A stretch of DNA of 64,000 nt from positions 52,955 to 116,954 of the forward strand of contig NZ_JAKGRW010000016.1 of assembly GCF_021555175.1 (NCBI RefSeq), in the 5' to 3' direction. Shown here piece after piece: positions 57,050 to 64,000 of the stretch. Position 1 is the first letter of the stretch; each line of letters starts with the position of its first letter. Both the position numbers and the translations under genes were made by a program. The notes beneath the pieces were generated by a model that made no database searches, was not told where the DNA came from, and saw only the letters and a list, made by a program, of their open reading frames with translations. The DNA comes from Nocardioides alcanivorans (lineage in GTDB: Bacteria; Actinomycetota; Actinomycetes; Propionibacteriales; Nocardioidaceae).

Positions 57050-58357
57050 ATGCTGATCAACATCCACCACGACAGCCCTGCGGAGCACCGCAAGCTGCTG
57101 CTGTGCGGCGTGCTCTTCATCGCCATGATCGCGGCCTTCCTGACGATCTCGGTCGCCTTCTACCAAAAGGTGTTCGAGCCGGTCACGATGGTGACGATCA
57201 AGGCCGACCGCGCTGGTCTCCAACTCGCGAAGTTTGGCGACGTGCGTCTCAACGGCGCACTCGTGGGGCAGGTCCGCAGCGTCGAGCAGGACGGCGACGA
57301 GGCCTCGATCAAGTTGGGGCTGCGTCCCGATGCGGCGAAGACGATTCCGGAGAACATCTCCGTCCAGATCCTGCCGACGACGCTCTTCGGACAGAAGTTC
57401 GTCGCGCTCGTCCGCCCGGAGGCTCCCAGCGGCCGGTTGTCGGACGGCCAGGTCATTCCGTCCAACCGGGTGGAGACCAATGTCGAACTGAACCGGATCC
57501 TTTCGGAGCTGTTCCCACTCCTTCGTTCCATCCGCCCGGCCGACCTCTCCCGGGCCCTCACCAGCTTGGCCAACGCGCTCGAGGGCAAGGGCAACGTGCT
57601 GGGTGTGACGATGGAGAAGGTCGAGGGATATCTCTCCGTCATCGAGGGAGAGCTGCCCCAGCTGCGCGAAGACATGGTGCTCCTGGCCGACGTGGCGCAG
57701 ACCTACGCCGACGCGGCACCCGACCTGCTCGCCACCCTCGGCAACCTGACGGTCACCGCCAACACGTTGGTCGACCAGAAGGAGAGCCTGGCGGCGTTCC
57801 TCAACGACCTGACCGGGCTCTCGCAGACCTCCACCCGGGTGTTGGAGGCCAACGAGCGCAACCTCATCAGGGCCACGGAGCTGACCGAGCCGATCACCGA
57901 TCTCCTCGCTGTCTACTCGCCGGAGTTCCCGTGCCTGTTCCGCGGCCTGGCCAAGTACGACGACTACCTCAACGACATGTTCGCTGGCAACCGCGTGAAG
58001 CAGTACACCGAGCTCGGTGCCACCCAGATGGAGGGCTACAAGGAGGAGGACCGTCCGGTCTACGGTGAGATCGGTCGCGGGCCGTTGTGCCACGGCCTGC
58101 CCAACCCGGAGTTCCCGATCGGCAAGTTCGAGATCCGCAACGGCGACAACGGCAGCATCGACAAGACCAACCCGTTCAGCATCCTCAGCGGCGACTCGTT
58201 CCTGCGGACCTCCAACCAGTACGCCGGCACCGAGGCGGAGCAGTACGCCGTCAACTCGCTCCTGGCCGCCAGGTCGGGTCGACCGGTGGATGAGTACTCC
58301 GCGACGTCGGCCATCGTCTACGGCCCGCTGGTCAAGGGCGAGGAGGTGACCCAGTGA
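57050..58357 (+). CDS. mceA: MceA, operon 2
   Basis: 435 residues, longer than the operon 1 MceA (339). Membrane helix LLLCGVLFIAMIAAFLTISV, then an MCE domain (IKADRAGLQLAKFGDVRLNG...LPTTLFGQKFVALVRPE), helical needle, and an extra C-terminal domain of about 100 residues (GRGPLCHGLPNPEFPIGKFE) that operon 1 lacks. Intact frame, ATGA overlap with mceB. This is the typical MceA architecture of mycobacteria. Confidence 0.9.
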   Translation: MLINIHHDSPAEHRKLLLCGVLFIAMIAAFLTISVAFYQKVFEPVTMVTIKADRAGLQLAKFGDVRLNGALVGQVRSVEQDGDEASIKLGLRPDAAKTIPENISVQILPTTLFGQKFVALVRPEAPSGRLSDGQVIPSNRVETNVELNRILSELFPLLRSIRPADLSRALTSLANALEGKGNVLGVTMEKVEGYLSVIEGELPQLREDMVLLADVAQTYADAAPDLLATLGNLTVTANTLVDQKESLAAFLNDLTGLSQTSTRVLEANERNLIRATELTEPITDLLAVYSPEFPCLFRGLAKYDDYLNDMFAGNRVKQYTELGATQMEGYKEEDRPVYGEIGRGPLCHGLPNPEFPIGKFEIRNGDNGSIDKTNPFSILSGDSFLRTSNQYAGTEAEQYAVNSLLAARSGRPVDEYSATSAIVYGPLVKGEEVTQ

Positions 58358-59421
58358 GCCGCAACAGCACCACGACGGCAGCGGCCGTCAAGCTCGCCAT
58401 CTTCACCGTGACCAGCCTCGTCGTCACGGGCTTCCTGGCCTCGGCCATGGGCCTGGGTCTCGGCGGCGGCCGCACCTACGAAGCCGTGTTCTCGAGCGCG
58501 ACCTCGCTGGAGAAGGGCGACGACGTCCGCGTCGCTGGTGTCGTGGTCGGTGAGGTGAAACGGGTCGAGCACCACAACCGGTCGCAGGCCTTGGTCACCA
58601 TCAAGGTGAACGACGACGTGCCGGTCACCGAGCAGACCTTGGTCAAGATTCGCTTCAAGAACCTCGTGGGAGAGCGCTACGTCGCGCTTCTCCCCGGTGC
58701 GGACGCTGACGCGGCGGACCGTCTCAACGACGGTGACCGGATCCCGATCGAGCGCACCGAGCCCTCGCTCGACCTCAACGTGCTGTTCAACGGGTTCAAG
58801 CCGCTCTTCAGCGCGCTCAACCCGGAGGAGGTCAACGAGCTCTCCGAGAACATCATCCAGGTCCTGCAGGGCGAGGGCGGCACGATCCGCAGCCTCCTGG
58901 AGAACACCTCGTCCCTGACCAACACGCTGGCCGACCGCGACGAGCTGATCGGTGAGGTCGTCACCAACCTCAGCCAGACCCTCGACACCGTCAACGAGCG
59001 CTCCGACGAGCTCACCTCGCTGGTGCTGGACCTGAAGGGCTGGATGAAGGACCTCGCCAAGGACCGCAAGGTGATCGGCGGCTCCCTCGACCACATCTCC
59101 AATCTCACCGAAGTGGTGGCCGACCTGCTGCACAAGGGCCGCCCCCTGCTCAAGGACGACATCCGGGAGCTCCGCCGGCTGGCGACGACGTTGAGCCGGC
59201 CGGAGAACGAGAAGATCCTCTCGGAGCTCCTCGAGACCCTGCCCGAGTCCATGGAGGACCAGACCCGTACCGGCACGATGGGATCCTGGTACGCCTACTA
59301 CCTGTGCTCGGTGGGGTTGTCGGTGAAGCTGCCGATCCTCTCCGACGTCCCGCTCCTCGACGAGATCCAGAAGGCGATCAGCAACGTCCAGCTGCGCTCG
59401 ACCGCGAAGAGGTGCCAGTGA
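58354..59421 (+). CDS. mceB: MceB, operon 2
   Basis: 355 residues, intact. Membrane helix (AIFTVTSLVVTGFLASAMG), MCE domain (SSATSLEKGDDVRVAGVVVG...FKNLVGERYVALLPGAD), then LDLNVLFNGFKPLFSALNPE and long helices. The C-terminal LCSVGLSVKLPILSDVPLLD and the final cysteine RCQ resemble MceB ends. It aligns by eye with the operon 1 MceB, confirming the corrected junction there. One-base overlap with mceC. Confidence 0.89.
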   Translation: MSRNSTTTAAAVKLAIFTVTSLVVTGFLASAMGLGLGGGRTYEAVFSSATSLEKGDDVRVAGVVVGEVKRVEHHNRSQALVTIKVNDDVPVTEQTLVKIRFKNLVGERYVALLPGADADAADRLNDGDRIPIERTEPSLDLNVLFNGFKPLFSALNPEEVNELSENIIQVLQGEGGTIRSLLENTSSLTNTLADRDELIGEVVTNLSQTLDTVNERSDELTSLVLDLKGWMKDLAKDRKVIGGSLDHISNLTEVVADLLHKGRPLLKDDIRELRRLATTLSRPENEKILSELLETLPESMEDQTRTGTMGSWYAYYLCSVGLSVKLPILSDVPLLDEIQKAISNVQLRSTAKRCQ

Positions 59422-60401
59422 TGCGTGGACACACCGACCGCCAAGTCATGCGCTACGGCGCGATCAGCCTGGTCGTCGCCCTGCTGGTCATCGCCGCCAC
59501 CTTCAACCTCCAGAAGTTCCCCGGTCTGGCAGGCGCCGACTACAAGGCCCAGTTCCAGGACGCCTCCGGCCTGCGCAAGGGCAACATGGTGCAGGTTGCC
59601 GGCATGCGCGTCGGCAAGGTCAACGACATGTCCGTCGAGGACGGCCTGGTCGTCGTCGACTTCGAGGTCGACGGCGACGTGGAGTTCGGCACGGAGAGCC
59701 GCGCCGAGGTCAAGGTGCTCAACCTGCTCGGGGAGAAGTACCTGGAGCTCGTGCCGGCCGGTCCTGGGCAGATGAAGGAGAACGCCACCATCCCGGTGGA
59801 GCGCACCAACTCGGCCTACGACATCGTCAACGTGCTCGGCGACCTCAGCGACACGACCGAGCGCATCGAGACCGATCGCCTCAGCCAGGCACTGAGCACG
59901 ATCGGCGACGTCGTCGAAGTGTCGGGTCCGGAGCTCGAGGGGGCCCTGGACGGCATCACGCGACTCTCGGAGACGGTCAGCAGCCGTGACGCGGAGCTCA
60001 AGACGCTGCTCGCCAGCAGCAAGGACCTCACGCAGCTCCTCGACGAGCGCAAGGTCGACCTCATGGAGATCATGCAGGCCGGCCAGGCGGTGTTCCGTGA
60101 GCTGAGCAACCGCAAGGAGTCCGTGCACCGTCTCCTCGTGAGCGCGAAGACCATGGCCAAGGAGCTCAAGGGCGTGGCGGAGGACAACCAGGCGGAGATC
60201 GGGCCCGCCATGAAGGAGCTCGACCAGGTGCTGACGCTGCTCAACAACAAGGACAAGCAACTGCGTCGCACCCTGCGTGCCTACGGACCCTATGCCGACA
60301 TCCTCGGTGACGTGATCGGCACCGGCCCGTGGTTCGACGCCTACGTCGTCAACCTGCTCAACATCGCCAACGGCGAGTTCTCCGACCTGAGGACGAGCTG
60401 A
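59421..60401 (+). CDS. mceC: MceC, operon 2
   Basis: 326 residues, intact. Helix YGAISLVVALLVIAATFNLQ, MCE domain (FQDASGLRKGNMVQVAGMRV...VLNLLGEKYLELVPAG), helical remainder ending LLNIANGEFSDLRTS. The start ATG overlaps the mceB stop (TGATG). A conduit subunit like its operon 1 counterpart. Confidence 0.88.
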   Translation: MRGHTDRQVMRYGAISLVVALLVIAATFNLQKFPGLAGADYKAQFQDASGLRKGNMVQVAGMRVGKVNDMSVEDGLVVVDFEVDGDVEFGTESRAEVKVLNLLGEKYLELVPAGPGQMKENATIPVERTNSAYDIVNVLGDLSDTTERIETDRLSQALSTIGDVVEVSGPELEGALDGITRLSETVSSRDAELKTLLASSKDLTQLLDERKVDLMEIMQAGQAVFRELSNRKESVHRLLVSAKTMAKELKGVAEDNQAEIGPAMKELDQVLTLLNNKDKQLRRTLRAYGPYADILGDVIGTGPWFDAYVVNLLNIANGEFSDLRTS

Positions 60402-61648
60402 TGATGAACCTCGTCAATGCCAAGTTGCTGGCACTCGTTGCCGTCCTTGCCCTGGTGGCGGTGGCGTTCTTCGTCCTCGACGAGGACGCGGAGACCAAGA
60501 CCGCCACGGCCTACTTCAGTCGTGCCGTTGCCCTCTACCCGGGCAGCGAGGTGCGGATCCTCGGGGTGAAGGTCGGTGAGGTCACCGCAGTGATCCCCGA
60601 CGGCTCTGCGGTCCGTGTCGAGATGGAGTACGACGCCTCCTTCGACGTGCCGGCCGACGCCAAGGCCGTGATCATCACGCCGACGCTCGTCTCCGACCGG
60701 TTCGTGCAGCTGACCCCGGTCCACACCGAGGGTCCGGTCCTGGCAGACGGCGCCAAGATCCTCAACGACCAGACCGGCACCCCGGTCGAGCTCGACCAGA
60801 TCTACAGCAGCCTCCGTGACCTCTCCGTGGCGCTCGGCCCCAACGGTGTCAACAAGGACGGCACGCTCAACCGGGTCCTTTCCGTGGCGGCAGAGCAGTT
60901 GGCCGGCAAGGGACTCAAGGGCAACAAGATGATCAAGAGCCTGGCCGAGGCAGCCGAGACGTTCGGCACCAGCAGCGGTGACCTCTTCGAGACGGTCGAC
61001 AACCTGGCCTCCTTCACCGAGACGCTGGCCGCCAACGACGAACTCGTGACGGCGTTCATCGCCGACCTGGCCGACGTCTCGGGTGATCTCGCCGACGAGC
61101 GACAGGAGTTGCAGGAGGCGCTGGCCGCTGTGGCTGGAGCGGTGTCGACGGTTCGGAGCTTCGTGAAGGACAACCGAGAGGCGCTCTCGGAGAACGTCGA
61201 ACGGCTCACGACCGTGATCAAGTCGGTCGCGACGGAACGTGAGAGCCTCAACCGAGCGCTCTTCGCCGGCCCCACTGCCATCTCCAACCTCAACGCGGGC
61301 TTCGACGTCCGGTCGGGTACTCAGGGCTCACGGTTCTCGTTCGCGGGCAACATCGCTCGCGTCGATCGCTTCCTGTGTGCCCTGATCACGCAGAGCGACA
61401 ACATCAGCAACGCGCTGACCAAGACTGCCTGTGCGATCTTCGAGTCGGTCCTGACACCGATCACCAGCCCCATCCTGGGGCGCACCACCGGCCAGGAGGA
61501 GTCCACCGCAGGCACGCAGTCGAGCAAGGCGTCGAAGAAGACGAAGTCGGCGAAGAGGAAGCAGGCCACCACGGATGCTCGCCCCAATGTCAACGACTAC
61601 GACAGCGACACCGGAGCCACCATGGCCGACCTGATGGGAGGTCGCTGA
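60401..61648 (+). CDS. mceD: MceD, operon 2
   Basis: 415 residues. Membrane anchor AKLLALVAVLALVAVAFFVL without lipobox, MCE domain (SRAVALYPGSEVRILGVKVG) and helices. The tail of about 65 residues is lysine/serine/threonine-rich (SSKASKKTKSAKRKQATTD) and ends TMADLMGGR. The basic tail is a common MceD feature. The operon 1 MceD has a lipobox instead and no such tail, so the two systems differ at this position. Intact frame. Confidence 0.88.
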   Translation: MMNLVNAKLLALVAVLALVAVAFFVLDEDAETKTATAYFSRAVALYPGSEVRILGVKVGEVTAVIPDGSAVRVEMEYDASFDVPADAKAVIITPTLVSDRFVQLTPVHTEGPVLADGAKILNDQTGTPVELDQIYSSLRDLSVALGPNGVNKDGTLNRVLSVAAEQLAGKGLKGNKMIKSLAEAAETFGTSSGDLFETVDNLASFTETLAANDELVTAFIADLADVSGDLADERQELQEALAAVAGAVSTVRSFVKDNREALSENVERLTTVIKSVATERESLNRALFAGPTAISNLNAGFDVRSGTQGSRFSFAGNIARVDRFLCALITQSDNISNALTKTACAIFESVLTPITSPILGRTTGQEESTAGTQSSKASKKTKSAKRKQATTDARPNVNDYDSDTGATMADLMGGR

Positions 61649-61649
61649 C

Positions 61650-62990
61650 ATGGCCCGCCGCCGTGCACGTCGCTGGCAGGTGAGTGCGGTCGTGCTGACC
61701 CTCTTCGCCACGATGTTCCTCGCCGCCTGCGACCTCTACGACCTGCCGCTGCCGGGGTCGCCCGTCGACAAGGACCACGCCTATCAGGTGACGGCCGACT
61801 TCGAGGACGTCATGAACGTGGTGCCGAAGTCTCCGGTCATGGTCGATGACGTGACCGTGGGCGAGGTGCTCGAGGTCGAGCGGGACGGCTGGCGCGCCAA
61901 GGTCACCATGCACCTGCGTGACGATGTGGTGCTGCCGGCCAACGCAGTGGCGGAGATCCGTCAGACCAGCCTCCTGGGGGAGAAGTACGTCGCTCTCGAG
62001 ACGCCGCTGGACGGTGGACGGGGTCAGCTCGCCGACGGGGCCCACATCGACCAGAAGGCGACCTCGCGCAACCCCGAGGTCGAGGAGGTGCTCGATGCGC
62101 TGTCGTTCCTTCTCAGCGGTGGTGGGGTGGCTCAACTCGGCAACATCACCCACGAGCTCAACGAGCTCATGAGCGGCCGCGAGGGCGACCTCAAGAAGGT
62201 CTTCAACACCCTCGACGACGTCATCGGCACGCTCGACGACCAGAAGGTCGACATCATCAACGCCCTCGAGTCGATGAATCGGCTGAGCACCACGCTCAAC
62301 AGTGAGCGTGACACGATCAGCGACGCCCTCGATGCGATGGCGCCCGCTGTCGGGGTGCTGCGGGACCAGCAGCGGAACCTGGTCACGATGCTGACGGAGC
62401 TGGAGAACCTCGGCAAGGTGGGCACCCGCGTGATCGGCGCGTCCAAGGACGACCTGCTCGCCGTCCTCGGCGACCTCAAACCGATCCTGACGCGCCTGAA
62501 CGAAGCTGGCGAGACGTTGCCCGAGGGGCTGTCCCTCATGCTCAGCTTCCCGTTCCCGGACGAGGCACGCGAGATCGTGAAGGGCGACTACGCCAACGCG
62601 CAGATCAAGCTCGACGTGAGCCTGGACAACTTCATCGGCAGCGAGCCGCTGATCAACCCCGGGGAGACCCTGGACAAGGTCGGCAAGTGCGTCGCGAGCC
62701 TCAACGTGCTCGGTGCGCAGTGCCAGGCCGTGCTGGCCGACCTCGACCTGGTGAAGAAGCTCAAGCAGGTGTGCAACGGGCCCGGTCTGGCCAACAACCC
62801 CGTCTGCCTCCTGGTGAAGACGTTGCCGGATCTGAGCGGTCTGCTGGGGCTCGCCTCCCACCGGGCCGGGAAGACCGACGGGACGACCACCGAGACCGGT
62901 CTGCTCGGGGTGGGCGGCCTGGCCCGCGAGCTGACGTCGACGGCTCCGGAGGACCCCAGTCCTGACCTCTACGGGAAGGCCTTGTCATGA
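61650..62990 (+). CDS. mceE: MceE, operon 2, predicted lipoprotein
   Basis: 446 residues. Arginine-rich N-terminus, signal helix and lipobox FLAAC (cysteine near 27). MCE domain (FEDVMNVVPKSPVMVDDVTV...TSLLGEKYVALETPLD), helices, and a C-terminal segment with paired cysteines (GKCVASLNVLGAQCQAVLAD). This is the classical LprK-type lipoprotein of the operon. ATGA overlap with mceF. Confidence 0.89.
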   Translation: MARRRARRWQVSAVVLTLFATMFLAACDLYDLPLPGSPVDKDHAYQVTADFEDVMNVVPKSPVMVDDVTVGEVLEVERDGWRAKVTMHLRDDVVLPANAVAEIRQTSLLGEKYVALETPLDGGRGQLADGAHIDQKATSRNPEVEEVLDALSFLLSGGGVAQLGNITHELNELMSGREGDLKKVFNTLDDVIGTLDDQKVDIINALESMNRLSTTLNSERDTISDALDAMAPAVGVLRDQQRNLVTMLTELENLGKVGTRVIGASKDDLLAVLGDLKPILTRLNEAGETLPEGLSLMLSFPFPDEAREIVKGDYANAQIKLDVSLDNFIGSEPLINPGETLDKVGKCVASLNVLGAQCQAVLADLDLVKKLKQVCNGPGLANNPVCLLVKTLPDLSGLLGLASHRAGKTDGTTTETGLLGVGGLARELTSTAPEDPSPDLYGKALS

Positions 62991-64000
62991 CTCGCGGCAT
63001 CAGGGTTCGGCTCATGCTCTTCGTGATCCTCAGCGCCGTGGGCATCGTCTACGTCACCGCCAACTATCTCGGGGTCGTCGACAAGGTGCTGGGGCGTGGG
63101 TTCACCGTGCATGCCACCCTGCCCGACTCCGGCGGGCTCTACGAGGGCAGCTCGGTCACCTACCGCGGGGTCAAGATCGGCAAGGTGGCGAAGATGTCAC
63201 CGACCGAGGACGGACTCAAGGTCGACCTGGCTCTCAAGGAGGGCACCAAGCTGCCGATCGAGTCATCGATCCACGTGCACAACCTCAGTGCGGTGGGGGA
63301 GCAGTACCTCGACTTCGAGCCCGTCACCAACCAGCCGCCCTATGCGAAGCAGGGCACCACCTACACGGGCAACGCCTCGTCACTGCCGGTTGGTGAGGAC
63401 GACCTGCTCGTGCAGCTGGACGAGTTCGTGTCGTCGGTCGACAAGGAGAGCACCAGCGTGGTGCTCAAGGAACTCGGCGACATGTTCAGTGATGCCGATG
63501 CGCCGCTCTCGAAGCTGATCGAGAACGGCGTGCACTTCGTGGACGTCGCCGTGGAGCACACTCCGCAGACGATCAAGCTGCTGCGGCAGGGCCACACCGT
63601 GCTCAAGAGCCAGCAGGGGCAGAGCGAGAACATCCGTGCCTTCTCCCGCGACCTGAAGCTCCTCACGAAGGCCCTCAGGCAGAGTGACCAGGACCTGCGC
63701 ACGGTCCTCAAGGACGCTCCGCCCGCGGTGCGTGAGGTCCACAAGCTGCTGAAGGACCTCGAGCCCACGCTTCCCGTGCTGCTCGGCAACATGGTCACCG
63801 CCAACGGTGTGATGGTGGCCCACCTGAGTGGCATCGAGCAGATTCTCGTGGAGTTCCCTCGCGCGGTCGCGGCCGGCTTCACGGGTACGCCGGGTGACGG
63901 CTGGGGGCACACGAACCTCCAGCTGGCGCAGACTCCGCTCCCGTGCACGGGCAAGGGCTACAAGCCGGCGAAGGAGTGGCGTTCGCCCCACGACCTGACC
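62987..64000 (+). CDS. mceF: MceF, operon 2 (cut by the window end)
   Basis: At least 338 residues, open to the right edge. Membrane helix LMLFVILSAVGIVYVTANYL, MCE domain (LPDSGGLYEGSSVTYRGVKI...NLSAVGEQYLDFEPVTN), then helical conduit with ANGVMVAHLSGIEQILVEFP and a final visible stretch QTPLPCTGKGYKPAKEWRS. The stop and any genes after it lie outside. It starts inside the mceE stop. Confidence 0.88.
   Translation, partial: MTRGIRVRLMLFVILSAVGIVYVTANYLGVVDKVLGRGFTVHATLPDSGGLYEGSSVTYRGVKIGKVAKMSPTEDGLKVDLALKEGTKLPIESSIHVHNLSAVGEQYLDFEPVTNQPPYAKQGTTYTGNASSLPVGEDDLLVQLDEFVSSVDKESTSVVLKELGDMFSDADAPLSKLIENGVHFVDVAVEHTPQTIKLLRQGHTVLKSQQGQSENIRAFSRDLKLLTKALRQSDQDLRTVLKDAPPAVREVHKLLKDLEPTLPVLLGNMVTANGVMVAHLSGIEQILVEFPRAVAAGFTGTPGDGWGHTNLQLAQTPLPCTGKGYKPAKEWRSPHDLT

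Overview
The window is about 70% G+C and comes from an actinobacterium, most likely a member of the Nocardioidaceae such as Nocardioides. The signs are tightly packed genes with ATGA/GTGA overlaps, many leaderless promoters (TAGNNT six to eight bases before the start codon), SepH, DUF4193/DUF3093/DUF3710/DUF3159 proteins, an iron-sulfur type ferrochelatase, two mce operons, and degenerate GGTCTCGACAGGCTCGACC repeats at the left edge. From memory, 10-20 kb follows the gene order of M. tuberculosis Rv2689c-Rv2701c, and 37-40.6 kb follows htdX-fabG4-fadA2. No rRNA, tRNA, insertion sequence, prophage or CRISPR array was seen.

Layout. 0-10 kb: edge repeats, FadD17-like acyl-CoA ligase, thymidine kinase, rhodanese, luciferase-like F420 oxidoreductase, a two-part AcrA1-like reductase, SepH, a TRIC-type channel, and an aldonolactone oxidase. 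10-20 kb: ferrochelatase, inositol monophosphatase, DUF4193, DUF4235, DUF3093, dUTPase, DUF3710, an OB-fold protein, DUF3159, two TrkA/RCK proteins divergent from a KimA-like potassium permease, and a TRAM-domain RNA methyltransferase. 20-31.5 kb: aconitase, a membrane protein with a SigE-family sigma factor, a thiamine-binding protein, a pyruvate-oxidase-like TPP enzyme, a small stress-type membrane pair, two helical unknowns, YjbQ, two Nudix hydrolases and a beta-propeller hydrolase. 31.5-42.4 kb: dxs, a lipoprotein metallopeptidase, a PAC2 protein, TesB, the HtdX-FabG4 / FadA2 lipid cluster, a TetR regulator and a DNA glycosylase. 42.5-51.8 kb: first mce operon (yrbEA, yrbEB, mceA-F) with a trailing SDR and a CMD-family protein. 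51.8-55.3 kb: a phospholipase-D/cardiolipin-synthase-like protein and uvrB. 55.4-64 kb: second mce operon, whose mceF runs off the right end.

How it works together. Much of the window serves lipid handling: CoA activation, thioester hydrolysis, beta-oxidation or elongation enzymes, cardiolipin synthesis and two Mce lipid importers. An AACacGTT palindrome core lies both between fabG4 and fadA2 and just upstream of the second mce operon, which suggests a shared TetR-type (KstR-like) regulator.

Quality warning. At 22 places, plus one weaker candidate, a gene continues in the next frame exactly where adding one G or C to a G/C run restores the expected protein. Essential genes (uvrB, dxs, acnA, hemH, dut) are among them. 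This is the pattern of homopolymer under-calling, not gene decay. Affected genes are given as single CDS with the full corrected extent, and the position of the short run is stated.
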